Translations under genes and position numbers: made by a program
DNA from: Metabacillus lacus
Lineage (GTDB): Bacteria > Bacillota > Bacilli > Bacillales > Bacillaceae
Length of the DNA: 61,992 bases
Direction: 5' to 3'
NCBI RefSeq assembly: GCF_009674805.1
Contig: NZ_WKKI01000020.1
Location: 1-61,992, forward strand
In this document: positions 35,658-44,637 of the stretch, one piece after another
Position numbering within the stretch: the first letter of the stretch is position 1
How the letters are laid out: each line of letters opens with the position of its first letter
The notes under the pieces: model-generated
Databases searched by the model: none
The model's input: the letters and a program-made list of their open reading frames with translations, nothing else
Told to the model about the DNA's origin: nothing

Positions 35658-36342
35658 TTTGTTCTACTATTTTTCGCAAACTTTTAAGATGGTTTAATCA
35701 ACGGGCGGGGGTTTGTTCTACTATCTTCAAGATACTATAACAAAGAGTGCCGCTTTGTTCTACTAACTTCAGGATACTATAACAAACAGTGCCGCTTTGT
35801 TCTACTATCTTCAGGATACTATAACAAACAGTGCAGTTTTGTTCTACTATCTTTGAAAATCTTCAGAATACTATAACAAACAGTGCCGCTTTGTTCTACT
35901 ATCTTCAGGATACTATAACAAACAGTGCCGCTTTGTTCTACTAACTTCAGGATACTATAACAAAGAGTGCCGTTTTGTTCTACTAACTTCAGGATACTAT
36001 AACAAACGGTGCAGTTTTGTTCTACTAACTTCAGGATACTATAACAAACGGTGCCGTTTTGTTCTACTATCTTCAGGATACTATAACAAACAGTGCCGTT
36101 TTGTTCTACTATCTTCAGGATACTAGAGCAAAGAGTGCCGCTTTGTTCTACTATCTTCAAGATACTATAACAAACAGTGCCGCTTTGTTCTACTATCTTC
36201 AGGATACTATAACAAAGAGTACCGCTTTGTTCTACTATCTTCAGGATACTATAACAAAGAGTGCCGTTTTGTTCTACTATCTTCAGGATACTATAACAAA
36301 GAGTGCCGCTTTGTTCTACTATCCCCAACATCGTATAACAAA
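35658..36342. repeat. Tandem hairpin array 2: fifteen 33-bp palindromic units at 42-bp spacing
   Basis: Units start at 35712, 35754, 35796, 35838, 35890, 35932, 35974, 36016, 36058, 36100, 36142, 36184, 36226, 36268 and 36310, with a lone half unit at 35658. Spacing is exactly 42 bp except 35838-35890 (52 bp). The unit is an imperfect palindrome: TTTGTT, C, TA, C, TATC, loop TTCAG, GATA, C, TA, T, AACAAA. Linkers are 9 bp and nearly constant (GAGTGCCGC, CAGTGCCGT and similar). Since 42 is 14 codons, both strands stay open and give false 100-170-residue frames of 14-residue repeats; these are not genes. No other content is visible between acsA and the terminator at 36391. Confidence 0.95.
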
Positions 36343-36390
36343 CGGACCCGCTTAATTGAAGATTTCATCACCATCTTCCCTGAAACAAAA

Positions 36391-36430
36391 AGAAAGAGCA
36401 CTACCCTCAAATAAGAATAGTGCTCTTTCT
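36391..36430 (-). terminator. Terminator of the class A PBP gene
   Basis: AGAAAGAGCACTA (36391-36403) pairs with TAGTGCTCTTTCT (36418-36430); on the minus strand it is followed by TTTTTGTTTC. Confidence 0.85.
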
Positions 36431-36491
36431 GTGTGTGTATTAAAATAAGAGTTCGATATATGAATACACCCTTACCCCTCTGCCTAAAACC

Positions 36492-38765
36492 CTAGTCATG
36501 ATCACCGGACCTTATCGGATGCCTAATGTTAAACAGGTCGGAGGAGGTTAATTCCGTTTCCTCACAGGCCGAGGCTGGCACATCACTGGCAAGGGAGCAG
36601 TAGTTTCGCTCCGCAATTCCTTCAGGCCTCTGAAAACGTTCCCTAGGTGCAATCAGTTCTGGTTTTTCTTCATATGCTGCAGTAATCAAGTTGCCCCACA
36701 GGCGAATATTTCTCTGGCTGTATGTGAGCCCGCTGTACACCTGCTCAAGAGGCTTAGGTGTGTCGTAGCCTATCCAGGTGCCAAAGGTTACGTTGGGATT
36801 AGAGGCAACAAACCAGGCATCCCTAAGGTCCTGGCCGGTTCCTGTCTTTCCTGCCCAGTCTGACCGAAATGGCAGTCTTAGAGAGGCCGCAGTGCCTGAG
36901 GAAATAACATCCCTCATCATATCTATTGTCAGATAAGCGGTTTGAGGGGAAAAGACGTCCGTTTCTGTTCCCTGATGCTCAAAAATAATGTCTCCATTTT
37001 GTGCCTCAATTTTTTCAATCATGTAAGCATCTATGAATTTTCCTGCGTTCGCGAATGTGGTGTAGGCATTCACATTCTCTTCGACCGTTACCCCTCTGGT
37101 CATTGCCCCCAATGCAAGGGAAGGTCCGCCGACGTCATTCTTATCTAATGATGAAAAGCCCATTTTTCTTAGATAGCTTAATACATCAGGGTCACGATCC
37201 ATCACATCAATATAGGTTTTTATTGCCGGTATATTGTAAGAGCGCTTCATTGACTCACGAATACTGACAAGACCATGGAAATTTCCGGTTGAGTTTTTCG
37301 GGCGCCATTCATCTTTGGTCCCTTCTTTGTAAATAAATTCTTCATCTTCAATAATTGTTCCAGGCTGAATAAGACCCATTTCCAGGGCTGGAGCATAAAC
37401 AAGGAGCGGCTTCATGGTTGATCCGTTCTGCCTTAATGCTAATGTGGCATGATTTGTTTCTGAACGGTTAAAGTCGCGTCCCCCCACAAAGCTGAGGATT
37501 TTTCCGGTTCTGTTTTCAATCAGGACTGCGCCTGTCTCCACCTGCTCCTTAACGAAAAAGATCTCACCCGTTTCACTATCTATTTTCTCTTGATCTTTGT
37601 CCGACCCATAAAACTGATAGGAGCTTGCAGCCTCCTGCATTTTTTCAAACATGCCTTTATTAATGGTAGTATAAATTTTGTAGCCATTCAGGCGCAGCTC
37701 TGAATCTGCCCTTGAAGAATATTGCGACTGCAGCTCTTCATTGCTTCTTGCTTCTTCCAGTGTATATCCGTCATCCTGTAGGAGCTTTTGGTACAGTATT
37801 TCCTTTGCCTGCTTCTCCACTTCTACAGTCAGCCATGGATATTTTTCGCGGACTGAGGGTTTTTTGTCTGTCAGTTCCTCAGCCAGCTGAAAGGTAAGAG
37901 CTTCCTCATGCTGCTCTTGTGTGATGTAGCCCTGATTTCTCATCCTGTTCAGTACCGTCTTCATCCTGTTCAGTCCAGGTTCAAGGTTTTCCTTCACAGC
38001 TCCCGTGCTTGTAAAAGGGGTATAGCCAAACGGGCTTTGTGGAAGCCCTGCTATATAGGCAGCTTGAGGCAGGGTCAAATCTTTCGCACTGACTCCAAAA
38101 AGCCCTTGTGCTGCGGTTTCAACTCCGGCAATATTGCGTCCTGAGCTATTTCTGCCAAAAGTGGATATATTTAAGTAAGATTCGAGAATTTCTTCTTTTT
38201 CAAAGAATCGCTCCAGCCTGAGTGCAAGGAGAATCTCTTTAGCTTTTCGGTCAAAAGAAACTTCGTCTGTAAGAATTTGGTTTTTGATTAACTGCTGTGT
38301 CAGGGTGCTGCCGCCGCTCCGTGAGGAAGAGTTTGAAAATTCTTGAAATAGAGCGCGGAGTACAGCCTTTGGGACAACTCCTTCATGTTCATAAAAGAGT
38401 TCATCTTCTGTAGCAATAATGGCCTGAGTAAGAAATGGGGATACGTCTTTAAGCGGAACAAACTGTCTGTCCAAGTCTGTGCGGAGTTTGCCGAGATAAA
38501 CGTTATCAGCAAAGTACATTTCCGACGTCTGCTCAAAATTTTGTATCTCCTGCATCATTTGCTGCTCGCTTCGGATCGGTTCGTCTTTCACGAGAGAGGC
38601 AAAGTATCCGGCTCCAATGCCTGCTGCGAAGCTGGCTCCAATTAAGCCGAAAATAAAGAATAAAAGAAATAAGTTCCATGCTACATCAAAGGTAAGATTT
38701 AGCCTTCGCCACCACTTTTGTCTGTTATATGTCAAATTCCTTGGTTTTTCCTGCTTTTTCTTCAT
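36492..38765 (-). CDS. Class A penicillin-binding protein (PBP1A family)
   Basis: A 757-residue bifunctional cell-wall synthase. One N-terminal membrane helix (about 30-58) follows a basic cytoplasmic tail. The GT51 transglycosylase has ATEDELFYEHEG (about 118-129, catalytic Glu) and RSGGSTLTQQ. The transpeptidase has STMK (nucleophile Ser near 450), SYN near 510 and KTGTG near 640. It polymerises glycan strands and cross-links peptides outside the membrane. GGGGGG precedes ATG 38765, 6 codon-bases after an in-frame ATG at 38771. Similar to PbpG/PbpF-type proteins of Bacillus; the exact orthologue is not fixed. Confidence 0.9.
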   Translation of the reverse strand: MKKKQEKPRNLTYNRQKWWRRLNLTFDVAWNLFLLFFIFGLIGASFAAGIGAGYFASLVKDEPIRSEQQMMQEIQNFEQTSEMYFADNVYLGKLRTDLDRQFVPLKDVSPFLTQAIIATEDELFYEHEGVVPKAVLRALFQEFSNSSSRSGGSTLTQQLIKNQILTDEVSFDRKAKEILLALRLERFFEKEEILESYLNISTFGRNSSGRNIAGVETAAQGLFGVSAKDLTLPQAAYIAGLPQSPFGYTPFTSTGAVKENLEPGLNRMKTVLNRMRNQGYITQEQHEEALTFQLAEELTDKKPSVREKYPWLTVEVEKQAKEILYQKLLQDDGYTLEEARSNEELQSQYSSRADSELRLNGYKIYTTINKGMFEKMQEAASSYQFYGSDKDQEKIDSETGEIFFVKEQVETGAVLIENRTGKILSFVGGRDFNRSETNHATLALRQNGSTMKPLLVYAPALEMGLIQPGTIIEDEEFIYKEGTKDEWRPKNSTGNFHGLVSIRESMKRSYNIPAIKTYIDVMDRDPDVLSYLRKMGFSSLDKNDVGGPSLALGAMTRGVTVEENVNAYTTFANAGKFIDAYMIEKIEAQNGDIIFEHQGTETDVFSPQTAYLTIDMMRDVISSGTAASLRLPFRSDWAGKTGTGQDLRDAWFVASNPNVTFGTWIGYDTPKPLEQVYSGLTYSQRNIRLWGNLITAAYEEKPELIAPRERFQRPEGIAERNYCSLASDVPASACEETELTSSDLFNIRHPIRSGDHD

Positions 38766-38844
38766 GCACATCCCCCCAAAATCCTGTTTATTATATCATA
38801 AATGATTTTTAAGTAAGAAGTATCAGCCATAAATTTTGTTGAAT

Positions 38845-38872
38845 TTGACAAGAGAGCAAAAAGTATGATAAA
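38845..38872 (+). promoter_or_regulatory. tyrS leader promoter
   Basis: TTGACA (38845-38850), 16-base spacer, GATAAA (38867-38872). Confidence 0.55.
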
Positions 38873-38904
38873 AATTCATTATCAATATAATAAATCGGCT
38901 ATGA

Positions 38905-39137
38905 TTGGAGCCCGATGAGCATCTCCCTGTCCCAGAGAACTGATGGCTGCTGTGAATCAGTACACAGATGACTCAGAATTACGTCCATGAGCTTCTTTTG
39001 CGAAAGGCTTTCTGCCCAGTAGTGAAAGACGGTGTGAACCGTTATTTTTTAGAGGTGGAAAGAAACTGCACATGGTTTCTTTCAAGTAGGGTGGTACCGC
39101 GACAATTCGTCCCTTCATGTATTGAAGGGGCGTTTTT
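38905..39137 (+). promoter_or_regulatory. tyrS leader: T-box leader of tyrS
   Basis: A tRNA-sensing T-box. Stem I base GGAGC (about 38907) pairs with GCTTC (about 38991); the specifier is likely the tyrosine codon TAC at 38980-38982 in GAATTACG on the 3' side of that stem. The conserved T-box AGGGTGGTACCGCG is at 39088-39101. It is followed by the terminator CGTCCCTTCA/TGAAGGGGCG (39108-39132) and a T run. Uncharged tRNA-Tyr should stabilise the antiterminator and switch tyrS on. Confidence 0.93.
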
Positions 39138-39164
39138 ATTTTGTGTAAAAAAGGAGAGAAAAAA

Positions 39165-40421
39165 GTGGAATTGTTAAAGGATTTAGAGTTTCGAGGGCTG
39201 ATTAGCCAAGTGACGGATGAAGAGGGTTTAAAAAAGGTGCTTGAGGATGAGCAGATCCGGCTGTACTCAGGCTTTGATCCTACTGCTGACAGTCTGCATA
39301 TTGGACATTTGCTTCCGATTTTAACGCTGCGCCGCTTTCAAATCGCCGGCCACCATCCCATTGCGCTTGTCGGCGGAGCAACAGGCCTGATTGGCGATCC
39401 AAGCGGGAAGAAGGCAGAACGCACCTTAAACACAGGAGACATTGTTGAAGAGTGGTCTAATAGAATTAAAGGGCAGCTGTCCCGCTTTCTTGACTTTGAA
39501 GTTCAGAAAAACCCGGCTGTGATTGCCAATAACTTTGATTGGATCGGCTCGCTGGATGTTATTTCATTTCTTCGTGATGTTGGAAAAAACTTTGGGGTTA
39601 ATTACATGCTCGCAAAGGATTCTGTACAATCCAGAATAGAAACAGGAATTTCATTTACAGAATTCAGCTATATGATTCTTCAGTCATATGACTTTCTCAA
39701 GCTTTATCAGGAAGAGAGCTGCAGGCTGCAAATTGGCGGGAGCGATCAATGGGGAAATATTACAGCGGGCCTTGAGCTGATTAGAAAGTCAGAAGAAGAT
39801 GCGAAAGCTTTTGGATTAACAATTCCTCTTGTGACAAAGGCAGATGGAACAAAATTCGGAAAAACTGAAGGAGGGGCCATCTGGCTCGACAGGGAAAAAA
39901 CTTCTCCTTATGAATTTTATCAGTTCTGGATTAACACAGATGACAGGGATGTGATAAAATACCTGAAATTCTTCACTTTCCTCTCCCGTGATGAAATAGA
40001 TGCCCTACAAAAAGAAGTGGTGGATGCTCCTGAGAAAAGAAGTGCTCAAAAAGCACTTGCACAGGAAATGACAGCTATGGTTCATGGAGAAGAATCCCTT
40101 CAGCAGGCAGTAAATATTTCACGGGCCTTGTTCAGCGGTGATATTGCTGCACTTACAGCAGATGAAATAGAGCAGGGCTTTAAAGATGTTCCCTCTTTTG
40201 ATGCCGCTGAAGAAGAAGTTAGTTTGATTGATCTTTTGGTGGCTGCAAAGATCTCTCCATCAAAAAGACAGGCGAGAGAAGATATTTCCAATGGTGCAGT
40301 GTATGTAAACGGAGAGCGTCAACAGGAGCTTGACTATACTGTTGCAAAGGAAGATGCAATTGCACAAAAGTACATCGTGATTCGCCGCGGAAAGAAAAAA
40401 TATTATCTGATTAATTTTTAA
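39165..40421 (+). CDS. tyrS: Tyrosyl-tRNA synthetase
   Basis: A 418-residue class I synthetase. HIGH-type motif HIGH in DSLHIGHLLP near 45-50, GGSDQWGNI in the tyrosine/adenylate site, KFGKTEGGA as the KMSKS equivalent, and a C-terminal S4-like RNA-binding domain (SKRQAREDISNGAVYVNGERQ). It charges tRNA-Tyr. The start is GTG 39165, 7 bases after AAGGAGA; an upstream TTG lies in the terminator tail. Expression is governed by the T-box. Confidence 0.95.
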   Translation: MELLKDLEFRGLISQVTDEEGLKKVLEDEQIRLYSGFDPTADSLHIGHLLPILTLRRFQIAGHHPIALVGGATGLIGDPSGKKAERTLNTGDIVEEWSNRIKGQLSRFLDFEVQKNPAVIANNFDWIGSLDVISFLRDVGKNFGVNYMLAKDSVQSRIETGISFTEFSYMILQSYDFLKLYQEESCRLQIGGSDQWGNITAGLELIRKSEEDAKAFGLTIPLVTKADGTKFGKTEGGAIWLDREKTSPYEFYQFWINTDDRDVIKYLKFFTFLSRDEIDALQKEVVDAPEKRSAQKALAQEMTAMVHGEESLQQAVNISRALFSGDIAALTADEIEQGFKDVPSFDAAEEEVSLIDLLVAAKISPSKRQAREDISNGAVYVNGERQQELDYTVAKEDAIAQKYIVIRRGKKKYYLINF

Positions 40422-40441
40422 TAAGGCAGAAATGTATAAAT

Positions 40442-40482
40442 AGCTGCAGCTGTGTTCCTTGAAACGCGGCTGCAGCTTTTTT
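40442..40482 (+). terminator. tyrS terminator
   Basis: AGCTGCAGC (40442-40450) and GCTGCAGCT (40469-40477) followed by six T. Confidence 0.85.
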
Positions 40483-40562
40483 GTGGTCTGTTCAGCAGGG
40501 AAAAAATGTTACACTAAAGAAAGGGGTACGCACCAAATATTTTTTGGGGGGATTTTTCAATC

Positions 40563-40880
40563 ATGAATATTGCTGGGAAGAAAAAAATCATCATTCTTTT
40601 GACATTGGGCATCATTCTTTTTGTATTGCACTCAACCCCGCATATGGCATTAAGAACACATGTATTCATAATGGGCTATCCCAAAGCAGCTTTAACATCT
40701 GAAATAGTTGATGATGTTTACCACAATAAAGCAGATGAGCAAAAGTTTGCAGAGATGAATGCGAAAGCGTATACCCTGACAAAGCCTCCTGTAGAAAAAG
40801 CGACGCAGGGCATACTCAGTAATTTTCTTGTAAAAAGAATATGGTTTTTTTTTACAGCTGAATATTACGGGGACGCCTAA
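40563..40880 (+). CDS. Small membrane-anchored hypothetical protein
   Basis: A 105-residue protein. A basic start (MNIAGKKK) is followed by one hydrophobic segment (IIILLTLGIILFVLHS), then a polar domain with Lys/Glu-rich stretches. The N-terminal segment could be an anchor or an uncleaved signal; no AxA site is evident. GGGGGGA lies about 11 bases before the ATG. I do not recognise a family. It lies alone between two hairpins. Confidence 0.6.
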   Translation: MNIAGKKKIIILLTLGIILFVLHSTPHMALRTHVFIMGYPKAALTSEIVDDVYHNKADEQKFAEMNAKAYTLTKPPVEKATQGILSNFLVKRIWFFFTAEYYGDA

Positions 40881-40914
40881 CAGTCCTTATGGGGAACATC
40901 GTACTTGGAGAAAA

Positions 40915-40955
40915 AACAAACATAACAGCACAGAAACTTCGATGTTATGTTTGTT
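40915..40955. terminator. Perfect 13-bp hairpin between convergent genes
   Basis: AACAAACATAACA (40915-40927) pairs with TGTTATGTTTGTT (40943-40955). The plus strand lacks a T run; on the minus strand it is followed by TTTTTTCTCC, fitting a terminator for the STAS gene. Confidence 0.6.
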
Positions 40956-40983
40956 AGTTACGGGGCTAGCATTTTTATCACAT

Positions 40984-41460
40984 TTATATAGTAGAGAATG
41001 CCAGCCCTTTCTTCTTCATTAAGAATGTCAAGGCAGCCTTAAAGGATGAAAAGGCAGTTAATTCATTTGCGAGAGGGAGGCCTGTTTGGACAAGCTCTTT
41101 AGCAAGCGCTGGCGTAAAACCAACAAAAAACACCTGAATGCCAAGCAGGTTCAGTGAGACAATTAAATTCCTGAAATAATGCCCGGCTATATTAAGATTT
41201 TCGATTTCCTTAGTGGTAATAGCAGAAAGATCAATGACCGCAGAGTCGACATCTTTTATTTTTCCGCCTTCGAGAATTCTGGGAATGATCTGTTCAAATC
41301 TTGAAGGGGACAGTTCTCCAGTGAGCGGAATCAGGACAGTATTGGGAATAATGGAAGGAATAATCGGAACAGAAGAATGTTCAATAATTGTTTCCAGCTC
41401 TCGTATTCTTTCTTCAAGTTCAGTTATTCTTTGAGACAGTTGTTCATTAGTCTGGTTCAT
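40984..41460 (-). CDS. STAS-domain protein (RsbR/SpoIIAA-like)
   Basis: A 158-residue protein with a short coiled-coil-like head (SQRITELEERIRELETII) and a STAS domain (about 50-150): VLIPLTGELSPSRFEQII, AVIDLSAITTKEIENLNIAGHYFRN. The serine/threonine phosphorylation spots of RsbR-type proteins may be represented by DLSAITT. There is no N-terminal globin-like domain, so it is a minimal RsbR-like or antagonist form. A role in partner-switching stress control is inferred. Start set at 41460 with GGTGAGG upstream. Confidence 0.75.
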   Translation of the reverse strand: MNQTNEQLSQRITELEERIRELETIIEHSSVPIIPSIIPNTVLIPLTGELSPSRFEQIIPRILEGGKIKDVDSAVIDLSAITTKEIENLNIAGHYFRNLIVSLNLLGIQVFFVGFTPALAKELVQTGLPLANELTAFSSFKAALTFLMKKKGLAFSTI

Positions 41461-41765
41461 ATCTATCGTAACCTCACCCATCACACAGTATGTTCACAGT
41501 ATACACATATAAATAGCATTTGAAAATCAATAACCCGCCAACCTCCATTCATCTCCCCCTTATCGCTGAGCTTAAGCTCATCACGCACTTGAAGAGGGAG
41601 TCTTCTGTCGGATAAAGATAAAAAAATGAAACACCATGAACTCTCCTTATTAGGCTTAAAAACTTCAATCTATCTCTGCTATACATTGACTACACCCCAT
41701 AAGATAACAAAATATTCCTGAAATCTGGGTTGTTGGAGCAAATTGTAGTGTTCTTTTCCCAACAA
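41461..41765. other. 305-bp intergenic region
   Basis: Nothing supportable seen. A GCTGAGCTTAAGCTCA dyad near 41563-41578 is the only structure noted. This is the left edge of the AT-rich arsenic island. Confidence 0.4.
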
Positions 41766-42234
41766 TTAACGATGCGACGGCCACGAACCCTGCATTTTTC
41801 TCAATTGGACAATTTGTCCAGTATGATAAGCATCATGAAGCATTATGTCTAATAATTTCTTTTCAAGTGAATTTTGATCCAGCTCCTTATCGGAAATTGT
41901 AGTTAAGACCTGTCTTAAATTCCTGTGAGCATTTTCTGCTCGTTCAATGATTTTTTTCCATTTTCTATCATCGTTGTCTTGGTTTGTAAGAGTAAAGGTT
42001 TGATCACAATTCACGGCCCTCTAAATTCACAGTAAGTCGCTCTTTATAATAAGTAAGATGATTAACGTTCTCCCAGATGGTTTTAGTTGCCTCTCCTGAT
42101 GGTTTCCATGCAGCTTGTTCAGCAGTAAGTCCTGCTATGGCATCTCTAAATGGAGCGTACCAACTTTCTTTATCGAAAGTTGAATCCAGCAGGTTCAAAA
42201 TCAACTCAATTCGTTTCAAATATATCTCCTCCAT
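41766..42234 (-). pseudogene. DinB-like protein gene split by a frameshift
   Basis: Two overlapping minus-strand frames encode consecutive halves of a DinB/YfiT-type four-helix protein of about 155 residues. The first half (42234 to 42004) has ending VNHLTYYKERLTVNLEGREL. The second half (42014 to 41766) contains the family's late HDAYHTGQIVQLRKMQGSW with its metal-site histidines. They meet at GAATTGTGATCAAACC (minus strand), where removal of one base joins the frames as GREFDQTF. This is a single-base disruption or a sequencing error. DinB proteins use three His for metal and often act in thiol-dependent transfers. Confidence 0.65.
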
Positions 42235-42350
42235 AAAAATTCTTGATAAACGCCTTACAAGCTTATTTTAGTATTTCTGCCTCTAGATTGGTTAAACTAA
42301 TCCATAAAGTTTGAACGGTTTTTCTTTACAAAACATTTACAAAAACATAC

Positions 42351-42410
42351 TTGAAATCAGTATATAAGTAAATTATTATATAAATGAAGCTTTATATAAG
42401 CGAATTATTA
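42351..42410 (+). promoter_or_regulatory. ars promoter and ArsR operator candidate
   Basis: -35 TTGAAA (42351-42356), 17-base spacer, -10 TATTAT (42374-42379). Over and after the -10 lies a direct repeat, TATATAAGTAAATTATTA (42361-42378) and TATATAAGCGAATTATTA (42393-42410), differing at two bases and 32 bp apart. ArsR proteins bind such sites over the promoter and leave when arsenite binds. Confidence 0.75.
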
Positions 42411-42437
42411 TTTATCGGTGTATGAGGAGGTGTTTAC

Positions 42438-42782
42438 GTGCAAAAATTAACCCCTGAAATAGAGAAGGCTTCATCACTTCTAAAATTATTTGGAGATAAA
42501 ACACGATTAACAATGGTGAAAATTTTAGATTCACATGATTGTTGCGTTTGTGAATTTGTTGAAATCTTTAAAACCAGTCAACCTGCAATTAGTCAACATG
42601 TACGAAAATTGAAAGATGCTGGGATCGTCCGGGAAACACGCAGAGGACAATGGATAATATATTCACTTAATAAAGAAAGTGACTTTTATCCTTTAGTTCA
42701 GGATCTACTGGAGCATCTCCCTAGCCAAGATTTTAAACTAAAAGAACTGGAAGAGCAGGGATTGCGTATTTCGTGTGATTAA
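42438..42782 (+). CDS. arsR: ArsR family arsenite-responsive repressor
   Basis: A 114-residue winged-helix repressor. The metalloid site is DCCVCEF with Cys35, Cys36 and Cys38 at the start of the recognition segment, the place of the classic ELCVCDL, here with an extra Cys. The recognition helix is [22 protein letters not shown] start, GAGGAGGT upstream. First gene of the ars operon; it should repress the promoter at 42351. Confidence 0.93.
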   Translation: MQKLTPEIEKASSLLKLFGDKTRLTMVKILDSHDCCVCEFVEIFKTSQPAISQHVRKLKDAGIVRETRRGQWIIYSLNKESDFYPLVQDLLEHLPSQDFKLKELEEQGLRISCD

Positions 42783-42796
42783 CAGGAGGAATCTGC

Positions 42797-44095
42797 ATGA
42801 CACAAGTCATATTAGCTTCGGCGATTTTTTTTCTAACCCTAGTATTGGTTATCTGGCAACCTAAAGGCTTATCGATTGGATGGTCTGCTTGCGGAGGTGC
42901 CATTCTTGCTTTACTGGTTGGAGTGGTAGATTTTAATGACGTAGTAGATGTAACATCCATAGTTTGGAATGCTACTTTAACATTCATTGCTATCATTATT
43001 ATCTCTTTAATACTAGATGAAGTAGGTTTTTTTGAGTGGTCAGCTCTGCATATGGCAAGAGCAGCTAAAGGAAATGGAATTCGAATGTTTGTATACGTAT
43101 CAATACTTGGTGCTTTAGTTGCTGCATTTTTTGCAAACGATGGTGCTGCTCTAATTTTGACACCAATTGTGCTTGCGATGGTGCGTAATTTAAAATTCGA
43201 TGAAAAAATGGTATTTCCATTCATTATCGCGAGCGGCTTTATTGCAGATACCACTTCTTTACCATTGGTGGTTAGTAATTTGGTGAATATTGTATCTGCT
43301 GACTTCTTCGGAATAGGATTTGTTGAATTTGCTTCGAGAATGATTATTCCAAATTTCTTTTCTTTAGGAGCTAGTATTTTGGTTTTGTACTTGTATTTTC
43401 GGAAAGATATCCCTAGAAATTATAATCTAGCACATTTAAAACAGCCTGTTGAAGCGATTCGTGATGAAAAGATGTTTCGTTTGTCATGGTATGTGTTAGG
43501 TGTCCTCCTTGTTGGATATTTTGCAAGTGAATTTATTGGACTCCCCGTTTCCATCATTGCAGGAGTCATTGCAATATTCTTTTTAATTATGGCGAGAAGA
43601 AGTTCAGCTGTAAATACTAGAACTGTTTTAAAAGGTGCACCGTGGGCAATCGTATTTTTCTCAATAGGAATGTACGTTGTAGTATATGGACTAAGAAATG
43701 TCGGACTTACTAATGTTTTGACCGACGTTATACAATTAACGGCAGATCAAGGGTTATTTGCCGCAACTATAGGCATGGGTTTCATTGCGGCAATTTTATC
43801 ATCTGTGATGAATAATATGCCAACGGTCATGATTGATGCACTGGCTATTGCAGATACTAACACAAGCGGTGTTACCCGTGAAGCATTAATTTATGCAAAT
43901 GTGATAGGTTCAGATTTAGGTCCAAAAATAACACCCATTGGCTCACTTGCAACTTTACTGTGGTTACATGTTTTGTCACTAAAAGGTGTGAGAATTTCAT
44001 GGGGCACTTATTTTAAAGTAGGAATTGTTTTAACCATCCCAACATTGTTTATTACACTAGTTGGTTTATATATTTGGTTACTCATCATTCATTAA
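42797..44095 (+). CDS. arsB: Arsenite efflux permease ArsB
   Basis: A 432-residue permease with about 12 membrane segments, matching the length of plasmid ArsB proteins (~429). Conserved stretches include [31 protein letters not shown] and [13 protein letters not shown] with [21 protein letters not shown]. It exports arsenite and antimonite, alone by proton exchange or driven by ArsA. It belongs to the ArsB (IT superfamily) type rather than the Acr3 type common in Bacillus subtilis, pointing to a separate origin. AGGAGGA before the ATG. Confidence 0.93.
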   Translation: MTQVILASAIFFLTLVLVIWQPKGLSIGWSACGGAILALLVGVVDFNDVVDVTSIVWNATLTFIAIIIISLILDEVGFFEWSALHMARAAKGNGIRMFVYVSILGALVAAFFANDGAALILTPIVLAMVRNLKFDEKMVFPFIIASGFIADTTSLPLVVSNLVNIVSADFFGIGFVEFASRMIIPNFFSLGASILVLYLYFRKDIPRNYNLAHLKQPVEAIRDEKMFRLSWYVLGVLLVGYFASEFIGLPVSIIAGVIAIFFLIMARRSSAVNTRTVLKGAPWAIVFFSIGMYVVVYGLRNVGLTNVLTDVIQLTADQGLFAATIGMGFIAAILSSVMNNMPTVMIDALAIADTNTSGVTREALIYANVIGSDLGPKITPIGSLATLLWLHVLSLKGVRISWGTYFKVGIVLTIPTLFITLVGLYIWLLIIH

Positions 44096-44119
44096 TTAAA
44101 CAATAAAGGAGATATCATC

Positions 44120-44539
44120 ATGTCTAAAAAAACAATCTATTTCTTATGTACAGGAAACTCCTGCAGAAGCCAGATGGCAGAAGGATGGGCAAAAAAACAT
44201 TTAGGGGAAGAGTGGGAAGTAAAGAGTGCAGGACTTGAAGCGCACGGTTTAAATCCCAATGCAGTCAAAGCGATGCAAGGAGCCGGAGTTGATATATCTA
44301 ATCAAACTTCTGATACAATTGATCCTGAAATCTTAAACAAAGCAGATTTAGTTGTGACGCTTTGCGGGCATGCGGCTGATCATTGTCCAGTCACCCCATC
44401 ACATGTTAAACGAGTTCATTGGGGATTTGACGACCCGGCGAAAGCAGAAGGAACAGAAGAAGAGAAGTGGGCATTTTTCCAACGTGTGCGTGATGAAATT
44501 GGCGAAAGAATTCATCGTTTCAAAGAAACTGGGGAATAA
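44120..44539 (+). CDS. arsC: Arsenate reductase, thioredoxin-coupled
   Basis: A 139-residue low-molecular-weight phosphatase-fold reductase. Catalytic Cys10 is in the P-loop CTGNSCRS, and the relay cysteines Cys82 and Cys89 are in [10 protein letters not shown], the same numbering as S. aureus pI258 ArsC. It turns arsenate into arsenite, ending in a Cys82-Cys89 disulfide that thioredoxin reduces; the trxB gene in the same operon fits that need. AAAGGAGAT before the ATG. A hairpin follows before arsD. Confidence 0.96.
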   Translation: MSKKTIYFLCTGNSCRSQMAEGWAKKHLGEEWEVKSAGLEAHGLNPNAVKAMQGAGVDISNQTSDTIDPEILNKADLVVTLCGHAADHCPVTPSHVKRVHWGFDDPAKAEGTEEEKWAFFQRVRDEIGERIHRFKETGE

Positions 44540-44552
44540 TCCAAATATAAGT

Positions 44553-44613
44553 ATAGCCAAGAGAAGTAAATCTCTTGGCTGCCTTTAGAATAACTTATAA
44601 GTATATGCTTATA
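44553..44613 (+). promoter_or_regulatory. Hairpin and palindrome between arsC and arsD
   Basis: AGCCAAGAG and CTCTTGGCT (about 44555-44580) form a 9-bp stem with 8-nt loop and only GCCTTTAG after it, so at best a weak terminator or processing site. Directly after it lies the dyad TATAAG-TATATG-CTTATA (44596-44613), which shares TATAAG with the main operator and could be a second ArsR site or an internal promoter for arsD onward. Confidence 0.45.
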
Positions 44614-44637
44614 CACTATTATTAAGGGGGATTTATT

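Noticed and set aside
35658-36342. Array of short repeats as a CRISPR locus
   Set aside because: The 9-bp linkers are nearly identical, far too short to be spacers, and no cas genes are near.
35819-36355. Open frames of 170 and 98 codons with 14-residue repeats
   Set aside because: The 42-bp period is 14 codons, so any frame without a stop in one unit stays open on both strands; no ribosome site or natural protein composition.
42004-42014. Programmed frameshift in the DinB-like gene
   Set aside because: No slippery heptamer or stimulatory hairpin seen; a one-base mutation is simpler.
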